From the NCBI GenBank assembly GCA_944354125.1, contig CALVPT010000004.1, positions 62,001 through 126,000 on the forward strand: a stretch of DNA of 64,000 nt, written 5' to 3'. Positions 34,703 to 42,234 of this stretch are shown here, piece by piece; position 1 is the stretch's first letter; every line of letters starts with the position of its first letter. Origin of the DNA: an uncultured Clostridia bacterium. Its GTDB lineage: Bacteria; Bacillota; Clostridia; Christensenellales; Borkfalkiaceae. The translations under genes and the position numbers were made by a program. The notes beneath the pieces were generated by a model that had not been told where the DNA came from, made no database searches, and saw only the letters and a program-made list of their open reading frames with translations.

Positions 34703-35517
34703 TGGTGAAACATCCTCTCGTCGATATACAGCGTAAGCTTTTCGGGCATCATACGCGTTGCAAGCCGCTTTGCAGTGTTCATTGCGCCGCACGTCTTTAT
34801 TATCGGCGGTCTGTCGGACATGAGCGTCTTATATATGTCCTCCGCCACGCGCGAGGGCTTCATGCCGCTCTGCTCCATATTGGCGAGCGCCGCAACCGCC
34901 CTGTTGACCGACCTGGAATAGGCGCCGTTTTCCTCCTCCGTATACACCTTGCGCTTGAACGAGAAGTTTGTGGCGGTACCTCCGGGGAGAACGGCCGTAA
35001 CGCGGATATTGTAGCGGTTGAGTTCGGCGTTTGCCTCCCTTGCCAGCATTTCGAGCGCCGCCTTGGACGAGGAGTAGAACGCATCGAATAAAATGGGAAC
35101 GTCGCCGCCGAGCGAGCCGACGAGCACAATCTTGCCGCCCTTCTTCTTCATATGCGGTATTGCCGCCTGCATGGCGCGCAGCGCACCGAAGAAATTGACT
35201 TCGAAGAGATACTTATAGTCGCTCTCCCTGGCGTGTTCTATGGGCGCAGCCATCGAATAGCCTGCGCAGTATATGAGCGCGGAAAGCCCGTGCCGTTCGG
35301 CGGATGAACGGATTGCCTCCGCCGCCTCCGTTCCGTGCGCGACGTCCGCGCAGATGTTGACGACCTTGGCATTGTTGCACGCCGTCCTTGAGATATTTGT
35401 CACCGCCCAGCCCCTGTTGACGAGGCGGACACACGTTTCGTAGCCTATGCCCGAACTGCCGCCGACGACCACGGCGGAGGGGCGCATATTTTGCGTTGAC
35501 GATGTAGCATTTTCCAT
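34699..35517 (-). CDS. Short-chain dehydrogenase/reductase
   Basis: 272 residues. NAD(P) loop VVGGSSGIGYETC (about 15-27), YCAGYS in place of NNAG near 82, catalytic Ser in VLVGSLGG, and Tyr/Lys in YSSSKAAL near 149-153. The C-terminal half is helical and ends without a membrane segment. Start ATG 35517 is chosen from the family N terminus; its ribosome site is weak. Possibly a 3-ketosphinganine/ketoacyl-type reductase, but the substrate cannot be fixed. Confidence 0.82.
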   Translation of the reverse strand: MENATSSTQNMRPSAVVVGGSSGIGYETCVRLVNRGWAVTNISRTACNNAKVVNICADVAHGTEAAEAIRSSAERHGLSALIYCAGYSMAAPIEHARESDYKYLFEVNFFGALRAMQAAIPHMKKKGGKIVLVGSLGGDVPILFDAFYSSSKAALEMLAREANAELNRYNIRVTAVLPGGTATNFSFKRKVYTEEENGAYSRSVNRAVAALANMEQSGMKPSRVAEDIYKTLMSDRPPIIKTCGAMNTAKRLATRMMPEKLTLYIDERMFHQ

Positions 35518-35653
35518 ACAATTAGCATTCCGCAGAGCGCAAAAAATATTCGCCCCGAGCAATGCGCAAGGGGCGAAAAATATATAAATGTTGTACAATG
35601 GGGCGATGTGCTGCCTCCGCGCCGAAAGATTGCCAGACGTCGGGAGGACATGT

Positions 35654-36427
35654 TCAGCCGAAAGCTATGTCGAGAATCATCATGAGCGCAAACCCCAGGA
35701 CTATGCCTGCCGTCGCCTTGCCCTTATGTACGGCAAAGCTTTCGGGCACGAGTTCGGCGCAGACTACGGCTATCATTGCGCCCGAGGAAAAGGCGAGCGC
35801 AAAGGGCAGAAGCCAGTTTATTACGGTGACGGCAAGCGCGCCTATGACGCCTGCGACAATCTCCACCGCGCCAGAGAGCTGACCGATAAAGAAACTCTTT
35901 GCGCGCGACATTCCGTTTGCCCTCAGGGGAAATGCTACACACATACCCTCGGGGAAGTTCTGTATGCCTATGCCTATCGCCAGCATAGCCGCGGCGGCTA
36001 GCCCTGCCTCTCCGCCGCCAATGAGCGCGCCGAAAGCCACGCCTACGGCAAGACCTTCGGGAATGTTGTGCACGGTGACTGCCACGCACATTACGGCAGA
36101 CGGCCTCCCCCTGCCGCTCTCCCTGCCCATGGCGAGAGTCATTATAAAGTCGGTCAGCATTATTATGAAGCCGCCGAGCACAAAGCCCGACGTAAGTACG
36201 ATATAGGCGTTGTCGCCGCCGCGCTCGAGCGCGGGAAGGAGCAACGAGAAAAAGGACGAGGCGAGCATTATGCCTGCCGCGCCCGCAGTCATTATGCAGA
36301 AGGCGGTCTTTCCCACCTTCTTACAGAAAAAGACGAGCGACGCGCCGGCCGACGTCATAAACCACGTAAAGAGCGTGGCAATGAGAGCCTGCAGCCACCC
36401 GTCGAGCCCAACAAACCAATCCAACAA
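35654..36427 (-). CDS. ZIP family metal transporter
   Basis: 257 residues, eight predicted membrane helices. Metal-site helices HNIPEGLAVGVAFG (TM4, near 120) and IQNFPEGMCVAFPL (TM5, near 153) define ZIP carriers of Zn2+, Fe2+ or Mn2+. The start is TTG 36427, 7 nt after GGGAG; the nearby ATG is out of frame. An inverted repeat (CTCCCGTAAG ... CTTACGGGAG, about 36434-36476) covers the ribosome site, so translation may be regulated by RNA folding. Confidence 0.9.
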   Translation of the reverse strand: MLDWFVGLDGWLQALIATLFTWFMTSAGASLVFFCKKVGKTAFCIMTAGAAGIMLASSFFSLLLPALERGGDNAYIVLTSGFVLGGFIIMLTDFIMTLAMGRESGRGRPSAVMCVAVTVHNIPEGLAVGVAFGALIGGGEAGLAAAAMLAIGIGIQNFPEGMCVAFPLRANGMSRAKSFFIGQLSGAVEIVAGVIGALAVTVINWLLPFALAFSSGAMIAVVCAELVPESFAVHKGKATAGIVLGFALMMILDIAFG

Positions 36428-36497
36428 AATTCATCTCCCGTAAGACAGTATTTTTTATAGTCTATGCCTTACGGGAGCAAAATTGTGCACCTTTTCA

Positions 36498-36531
36498 TGC
36501 CGCACGGCGCGCCACCTCGCGCCGTGCGGCA
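36498..36531. other. Strong palindrome without T-run
   Basis: Perfect 14-bp stem TGCCGCACGGCGCG/CGCGCCGTGCGGCA (36498-36511 with 36518-36531), loop CCACCT. Neither strand has a T-run, so it is not a classic terminator. It lies between the acpP terminator and the ZIP gene. Confidence 0.6.
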
Positions 36532-36557
36532 AAATGCCCGATTAAAACTTTAATATA

Positions 36558-36591
36558 AAAAAATGTGCGGAGCACAATATGTGTTCCGCAC
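36558..36591 (-). terminator. Terminator after acpP
   Basis: Twelve-bp stem with one G-T pair (36565-36591) followed by seven Ts on the minus strand, 20 nt past the acpP stop. Confidence 0.88.
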
Positions 36592-36610
36592 GCAAATAAA
36601 TCAGATAAAA

Positions 36611-36832
36611 TTATAAGGTTTCAAGAGTTTTGATGAGGTCGCCGACCGTCTTGATCGATGCCACTTTGTCATCGGGAATGGTCTTGCCCGTGTTGTCCTC
36701 GAGCTGCATCAAGAGCTCAACGACGTCGAGGGAATCGGCTCCGAGGTCTTCGACAATCCTGCTCTCCAAGGTGACCTTGGACTGGGGAATACCGAGCTGT
36801 TCTGAAAGTATCTTTGCAATTTCGTCCAACAT
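36611..36832 (-). CDS. acpP: Acyl carrier protein
   Basis: 73 residues (75 if the upstream ATG at 36838 is used). DLGADSLDVVELLMQLED holds Ser, the 4'-phosphopantetheine attachment site. Carries growing acyl chains in fatty acid synthesis. The second ATG (36832) is 9 nt after GGAG, a better spacing than the first (3 nt). It follows tex by 48 nt and ends in a terminator. No fab genes adjoin it. Confidence 0.95.
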   Translation of the reverse strand: MLDEIAKILSEQLGIPQSKVTLESRIVEDLGADSLDVVELLMQLEDNTGKTIPDDKVASIKTVGDLIKTLETL

Positions 36833-36886
36833 AATCATTATCTCCTATCGGTTATACTTTGATTTTATATCAATTGCCCTTGATTG

Positions 36887-39055
36887 TCAAGTATTTTTTT
36901 GTTTGGCGGTCTTTGAGAGCTGCTTTATGGACAGCCCTATGCGCTGTTTTTTGACGTCGAGATTGATTATCACCGCCTTTACGCGCTGACCTACCTTAAG
37001 GACGTCCGAAGGGTGCTTTATATACTTGTCGGTTATCTCGGATATGTGCACGAGTCCGTCCTGATGCACGCCTATGTCTATGAACGCGCCGAAGTCGATT
37101 ACGTTGCGCACCGACCCCTCTACCACCATTCCGACGGAGAGGTCCTCTATGCTCATTATGTCCCTTCTCAGGACGGGCGCAGGCAGGCTGTCCCTTATGT
37201 CCCTGCCCGGCTTTACGAGTTCGGTGACGACGTCCGAAAGGGTAGCCTTGTCCAGTCCCGAATACTCCGCCGCCTTGTCCTCGCCGAATGCCTTTACCTT
37301 GGAAGGCAACTCCTTGAGTCCGCCGCTCTTTACGTCTTCGTCCGTATAGCCGAAGAGTTGCAAGAGCTTTTCTGCCTTGTCATAGCTTTCGGGGTGAACG
37401 GCGGTATTGTCGAGTATGTTTTCGCCGTCGGGAATTCTAAGGAAGCCTGCGCACTGCTCGTACGCCTTTGCGCCGAGCTTGGGCACCTTTAAAAGCTGTG
37501 CGCGCTTTGTAAACTTGCCGTTTTCTTCCCTGTATGCGACTATGTTCTTTGCAACTCCCGAATTGAGTCCCGCGACAAACTTTAACAGATATGCGCTCGC
37601 CGTGTTGAGGTCTACGCCTACGCTGTTTACGCAGTCCTCCAGCACTCCGCCGAGGACGGCGTCAAGCCTCTTTTTGTCCATATCGTGCTGATACTGCCCT
37701 ACGCCTATCGACTTAGGGTCGATTTTTATGAGCTCTGCCAAGGGGTCCTGTAACCTTCTCGCAATGGATATTGCCGAACGCTTTGTAAGGTCGAGATCGG
37801 GGAATTCCTCCACGGCGAGGGGGCTTGCAGAATATACGCTGGCGCCTGCCTCGTTGACAACCGCGTAGCTTACGGGTCGGTCAATCTCCTTTAAAAGTTC
37901 GGCGACGAATATCTCCGTCTCCTTGCCCGCCGTGCCGTTGCCTATCGAAATGACGTCCACCTTATACTTATCGATGAGGTCCTTTATTATCTTCTTGCTC
38001 TCCTCAATCTTGCTGTGAGGGGGAACGGGATAGATTACCGACGTATCCAGCACCTTGCCCGTCTCGTCAACGACCGCCACCTTGCAGCCCGTGCGGTAGC
38101 CGGGGTCGAGCCCGAGCGTCACCTTGCCCTTTACGGGCGGCTGCAAAAGCAGGGGACGGAGATTGACTTCGAACATGTGTATCGCCTGTTCGCTCGCCCT
38201 GTCGGTGAGTATGGAGCGCACCTCCCTTTCGACAGACGGTTCAATGAGCCTGTCGTAGCCGTCGGAAGCCGCCTCCCTTATGAGGTCGGCGCAGGCGCCC
38301 TTGCTCGTTACGTACTTAGCCGCGCACACCCTCTTGGCAAGGTCGGCATCGAATGCAATCCTGACCTTGAGGCACTCTTCCTTTTCGCCCCTGTTTATGG
38401 CGAGAATTCTGTGGTCCTTTATCTCGGACACGAGCTCGGAATAGTCGGCATACATGTCGTAGGTGCCCTTTTCGTCACTCTTTACGAGCTTGACCTGCAC
38501 CTCGCCGTGATTTTCCATGAGCGTCCTGAGTTTCTTTCTCAGTTCTGCATTGTCGGAGATTATCTCGGCGATTATGTCCTTAGCGCCGTCTATTGCGTCC
38601 TTCGCGCTCGCGACTCCGAGCTCTTCGTTTATGTACTTTTCCGCCTCGGCATAGGGGTCGCCCTGCTGGGCGAGTATGAAATCGGCAAGCGGCTGAAGTC
38701 CCTTTGCGATTGCCACCGAAGCCCTCGTCTTTTTCTTCTGCTTGAAGGGACGGTATACGTCCTCTATCTCGGTCATGGTCTGGCAGGCATCGATGGACTT
38801 CTGTATCTCATCGGTCATCTTGCCCTGCTCGGTGATTGCCGCCGCAACCTCGCCCTTGCGCTTTTCGAGATTTTTGAGGTATTCATACCTGTCCGAAAAA
38901 CGCCTTAAAAGCTGGTCGTCTATGCCGCCCGTCATCTCCTTTCTGTACCTCGCGATGAAGGGAATTGTGTTGCCCTCGTCGAGAAGCTTTACGACGTTCT
39001 GAGCGTGGTCGGGTCTCAATTGAAATTCATCTGTCAGTTGCTTTACGATTTCCAT
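36887..39055 (-). CDS. tex: Tex-type RNA-binding S1 domain protein
   Basis: 722 residues. N-terminal helical Tex region (IPFIARYRKEMTGGIDDQLLR), YqgF/RuvX-like nuclease fold (TLGLDPGYRTGCKVAVVDETG near 322), helix-hairpin-helix part (VDLNTASAYLLKFVAGLN), and a C-terminal S1 RNA-binding domain (SVGMVVEGSVRNVIDFGAFIDIG, near 640-715). A conserved accessory factor related to Spt6, linked to transcription and RNA binding. It begins 4 nt after alkD. Confidence 0.95.
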   Translation of the reverse strand: MEIVKQLTDEFQLRPDHAQNVVKLLDEGNTIPFIARYRKEMTGGIDDQLLRRFSDRYEYLKNLEKRKGEVAAAITEQGKMTDEIQKSIDACQTMTEIEDVYRPFKQKKKTRASVAIAKGLQPLADFILAQQGDPYAEAEKYINEELGVASAKDAIDGAKDIIAEIISDNAELRKKLRTLMENHGEVQVKLVKSDEKGTYDMYADYSELVSEIKDHRILAINRGEKEECLKVRIAFDADLAKRVCAAKYVTSKGACADLIREAASDGYDRLIEPSVEREVRSILTDRASEQAIHMFEVNLRPLLLQPPVKGKVTLGLDPGYRTGCKVAVVDETGKVLDTSVIYPVPPHSKIEESKKIIKDLIDKYKVDVISIGNGTAGKETEIFVAELLKEIDRPVSYAVVNEAGASVYSASPLAVEEFPDLDLTKRSAISIARRLQDPLAELIKIDPKSIGVGQYQHDMDKKRLDAVLGGVLEDCVNSVGVDLNTASAYLLKFVAGLNSGVAKNIVAYREENGKFTKRAQLLKVPKLGAKAYEQCAGFLRIPDGENILDNTAVHPESYDKAEKLLQLFGYTDEDVKSGGLKELPSKVKAFGEDKAAEYSGLDKATLSDVVTELVKPGRDIRDSLPAPVLRRDIMSIEDLSVGMVVEGSVRNVIDFGAFIDIGVHQDGLVHISEITDKYIKHPSDVLKVGQRVKAVIINLDVKKQRIGLSIKQLSKTAKQKNT

Positions 39056-39059
39056 ATCC

Positions 39060-39731
39060 TTATCTCTTTAAACTCTTCAAATAGTTTTTTTGGTCGGTAT
39101 TAAGTCGGAAACTTTCCGCCGATTTCTGTATGGCCTTGTTGTGCGTCGCCCTGTCGAGCGTGCCCTGCCGTAAAAATTCTGTGCCCCTTTCGTAGTGCTT
39201 TACGATAACCTCGCAGACAAGCCACGCCGCCGCCATGTGCACGTAGTATTTTGTGCAGTCGGCGCGCGTAAGGCAATCGAATATGTAGCCCAGATATTGC
39301 TCCTCCACGTAGAATGAAAGGAGGGTCGTCAGGGCGTAGCGCTGGTAGAATTCCCTGCCGTCAGACAAAAATTTGTCCATGTACGGTCTGAACTCCTCCC
39401 TGTGCCGAACTATGCACTTTGCCGAAAAGCAGTCGCACAGCGCCCAGTTGTCAATGAGCGCTACGCAGGGCTCAAGGTATTTCAAAAACTCCGCGTATGC
39501 CAGCCTTGCCGCCGCCGCAAGCTTTACGAACTTTACCTCGTAGCGGTCGTCGCGGACGGCAAACAGCTCGTCAATGCGCGGAACATATTTTTTTGCTATC
39601 TTCCTCAGCTCGGGCACCCTTACCCCTATTAAACTCTCTGCGGAACAGTTTATAAGTCCTGCGTTAAACGCGGCATATTTTTCGTCCCTGTGCGCTTCAA
39701 GTTCTGTCAAAAGCTCGTCTAAGAGCGTCAT
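39060..39731 (-). CDS. DNA alkylation repair protein (AlkD-like)
   Basis: 223 residues, all-helical HEAT-like repeat fold of the AlkD family. Visible: VRVPELRKIAKKY (near 33), IDNWALCDCFSAK (Trp/Asp, near 92-104) and HNKAIQKSAES at the C terminus. Members excise bulky or cationic alkyl bases without base flipping. The first 35 nt overlap the end of the glycosylase gene upstream, which is unusual and implies tight coupling. Confidence 0.87.
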   Translation of the reverse strand: MTLLDELLTELEAHRDEKYAAFNAGLINCSAESLIGVRVPELRKIAKKYVPRIDELFAVRDDRYEVKFVKLAAAARLAYAEFLKYLEPCVALIDNWALCDCFSAKCIVRHREEFRPYMDKFLSDGREFYQRYALTTLLSFYVEEQYLGYIFDCLTRADCTKYYVHMAAAWLVCEVIVKHYERGTEFLRQGTLDRATHNKAIQKSAESFRLNTDQKNYLKSLKR

Positions 39732-40209
39732 GCCATATCCCTTCCTTGGGTTTTGTATTTGCAGGACTGGTGGACGGCAGCTTTATGTACGGAATGCCTA
39801 TGTCCCTGTAGTGCCTTTCGAAGAGCTGACTTGCCTTGCCGCCGTTTAAAAGTATAAACTCTATCGGGCAATTTTGCAATACCTCTTGAAGATTTACTAC
39901 CGTAAAATTTTTTATGGCGGCGTCCGAAGAGCCCTTAATCGTGCATTTTTGCACCATATCCCACAGCGCGATGTTGTGACGGCTTAAAAAATCGCGCTTG
40001 TCCTGCACGGACACGGGCAACTCCTCTTTGAAAAACGACGCAAGTATGCGCCAGAACGAGTTGAGCTTATTGCCGTAATAAAAGCTGACTTCGCGGCTCT
40101 TTACCGACGGGAAACTGCCCAAAATGAGCACGCGGCTGCCGCCGTCGAAGAAGGGCGGAAAGCCGCATACCTGCCCGTCAGCGGGCAAAGCGTCAGTATC
40201 CGTAATCAC
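39697..40209 (-). CDS. Uracil-DNA glycosylase superfamily (hypoxanthine-DNA glycosylase type)
   Basis: 170 residues. Motif 1 VLILGSFPSVKS near 28-39 and YYGNKLNSFWRIL near 44-57 match family 6 (deoxyinosine-specific) members; LPSTSPAN near 143-150 is motif 2. These enzymes remove deaminated adenine or uracil. It sits in a run M16-UDG-AlkD, overlapping both neighbours (4 nt and 35 nt). Confidence 0.87.
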   Translation of the reverse strand: MITDTDALPADGQVCGFPPFFDGGSRVLILGSFPSVKSREVSFYYGNKLNSFWRILASFFKEELPVSVQDKRDFLSRHNIALWDMVQKCTIKGSSDAAIKNFTVVNLQEVLQNCPIEFILLNGGKASQLFERHYRDIGIPYIKLPSTSPANTKPKEGIWHDALRRAFDRT

Positions 40210-41441
40210 GATATGGGCTTGTCCACGTTGCCGACTATCGCCGTCGCCTTATAGGTTGAGTCGAAGTTGTACTCCGTGGCCTCCATCACGTCGTCAAGCG
40301 TTACGGCGGTTATGTCCGCAATTCTCTTTTCAAAGTCGTAGATGTTGCCCGTATATATGAGTTCCTTTCCATAGAGGAGCATCTGCGAGCTGGTGCTCTC
40401 CTGCGCGAATATCGACGAGGAAAGCAGCTGCTCCTTGCCGCGCAGGAACTCCTCCTTGGTCATCGTCTTTTTCTTCATGTCCTCTATGCAGCCGTAGATT
40501 GCCTCCACCGAGCGCATATAGTCGTCGGCATTGACGCCGGCATATATGACGAGCGAACCCGTCTTTTCGAACATCGACATATAGGAATATACGGTATAGG
40601 CAAGTCCCATCTGCTCCCTGACCGTCTTGAAGAGCCTTGAGGACATGCTGCCGCCGAATACGGCGTTCATTATGCTCGTCGCGTCCGACAGCCTTTCGTA
40701 TCTCTTCATCGACGGGTATGCTATGGCGATGTGAATCTGCTCTATATCCTTCTTTTTGAAGAGGTTGCCCGACTTTAAGCTTACTTTGAGTTCGCCGCCC
40801 TTCTTCTCCGTCCTGGGAAGACTGCCGAAGTACTCTACGGCTAACTTTTCGGCAAGCTCTACGGAGATGTTGCCCGCCATGGATATGACTATGTTGTCCG
40901 TCGTGTACCTGTCCTTCATGTAGGCGTCCACGTCAGACTTTTTGAAGCCCCTGACGTTCTCCTTAGGGCCTAAGATGTTCCTGCCGTAGTTCTCCTCGCC
41001 GAAGAACGCGCGCGAAAGAAGGTCCAGGCAGAGGTCGTCGGGCGTATCCTCGTTCATGCTTATCTCCTCGACTATGACGCCCTTTTCCCTTACCATCTCC
41101 TCTTCGGGGAAGACGCTGTTCAAAAACAGGTCGGAGAGTATTTCGAATGCCTCCGCCGCGTGGTTGGAGGTCGACTTTGCATAGTAACAGGTGATGTCCT
41201 TGCCCGTAAAGGCGTTGACCTGGGCGCCGATTGCATCCATGCTGTCCGAAATTTCGAACGCCGTGCGCTTTTTGGTGCCCTTGAACATCATGTGTTCTAT
41301 GAAGTGGGATATGCCGTCCTGCTTATCCGTCTCGTAGGACGCGCCCGTGCCCACTATTATGCCCATGGTGACGGAGAGAAGTCCCGTCATCTGCTTTACA
41401 ATAAGTCTTATGCCGTTGTCGAGCTGTTTGAAATGAACCAT
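40206..41441 (-). CDS. M16 family zinc peptidase (MlpA/YmxG-like)
   Basis: 411 residues, one M16 half-pair. The inverted zinc motif HFIEH (near 46-50) with downstream Glu in EKGVIVEEISMNED near 119-126 is intact, so it should be an active metallopeptidase, probably a homodimer. The location directly after a YlxY-like deacetylase matches the ylxY-mlpA pair of Bacillus. ATG shares one base with the deacetylase stop (TAATG). Confidence 0.93.
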   Translation of the reverse strand: MVHFKQLDNGIRLIVKQMTGLLSVTMGIIVGTGASYETDKQDGISHFIEHMMFKGTKKRTAFEISDSMDAIGAQVNAFTGKDITCYYAKSTSNHAAEAFEILSDLFLNSVFPEEEMVREKGVIVEEISMNEDTPDDLCLDLLSRAFFGEENYGRNILGPKENVRGFKKSDVDAYMKDRYTTDNIVISMAGNISVELAEKLAVEYFGSLPRTEKKGGELKVSLKSGNLFKKKDIEQIHIAIAYPSMKRYERLSDATSIMNAVFGGSMSSRLFKTVREQMGLAYTVYSYMSMFEKTGSLVIYAGVNADDYMRSVEAIYGCIEDMKKKTMTKEEFLRGKEQLLSSSIFAQESTSSQMLLYGKELIYTGNIYDFEKRIADITAVTLDDVMEATEYNFDSTYKATAIVGNVDKPIS

Positions 41442-42142
41442 TATTCTCCTAAATTGTAAGAAACAGTTACCGCGGAATATCCGCTTTGTCTTACGTTGTT
41501 TAATATTTGAGGAAGAGCCTTTACCGTGACATCCTTGGGATGCATGAGTATGAACTCCCCGTTTTCAAGATTTTCGGTCGCCCTCTTTACTATGAGGTCA
41601 ACGTCGCCGTCGCGCCAGTCTATCGTGTCGCGGCTCCACATTATCGTCTTAAGTCCCAGCGACTCGCTTGCCGACAGCGTCGCATCCGAAAATGCGCCCG
41701 ACGGCGGCGCGAAGAGCGCCGTTTGCGTGCCTAAAACCGCATCGATGAGCTTGACGCTGACGGAGATTTCCTCTACGTTCTCAGCGTAGCTCAGCTTGTC
41801 GTGGTCGCGGTGGAAATACCCGTGCGAGCCGACCTCGTGACCGCGCGAGGCAATCTCCCTGAGGCAGTCCACGTTGTCGTCCGCCCAGCATCCGCCGACG
41901 AAAAATGTAGCCTTTGCGCCGTACTCGTCCAGTATATCGAGAATCTTCATAACGTTGTCCGTATTCTCGTATACGTTGAACATGAGGCTCACCCCTCTCG
42001 GCGAGGGCGAACGGTAATACAGGTTCCCCCTGTCGGAGGACACCGTCTCGGCGCCTCCGCCGACAAATCCCACGACTATTGTCGCCGTTATTACAAGACA
42101 CAGCACGACGTTTACTATAACAGAAATGATCTTATTTTTCAA
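41441..42142 (-). CDS. YlxY-like polysaccharide deacetylase family protein
   Basis: 233 residues with an N-terminal membrane anchor (about 5-28) and a NodB domain. Motif 2 is intact (GHEVGSHGYFHRDH, His near 107-112), and APPSGAFSDATL and FILMHPKD are recognisable. Motif 1, normally TFDDG or SFDAAWG, reads LMFNVYENTD, so the usual catalytic Asp is Asn. It may be inactive or act on a different substrate. Linked to the M16 peptidase as in B. subtilis ylxY-mlpA. Confidence 0.85.
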   Translation of the reverse strand: MKNKIISVIVNVVLCLVITATIVVGFVGGGAETVSSDRGNLYYRSPSPRGVSLMFNVYENTDNVMKILDILDEYGAKATFFVGGCWADDNVDCLREIASRGHEVGSHGYFHRDHDKLSYAENVEEISVSVKLIDAVLGTQTALFAPPSGAFSDATLSASESLGLKTIMWSRDTIDWRDGDVDLIVKRATENLENGEFILMHPKDVTVKALPQILNNVRQSGYSAVTVSYNLGE

Positions 42143-42234
42143 TAGTTTGCCCCTAAATACGATAGTTATTTATATTCTATTTACGAGCTTTGACTATTTT
42201 TCCTGAAAATTTATTTTTTCGTGCTTATTTTTGA

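Noticed and set aside
36498-36531. Second terminator between acpP and the ZIP gene
   Set aside because: The stem is perfect, but neither strand has a T-run after it; listed as a palindrome only.
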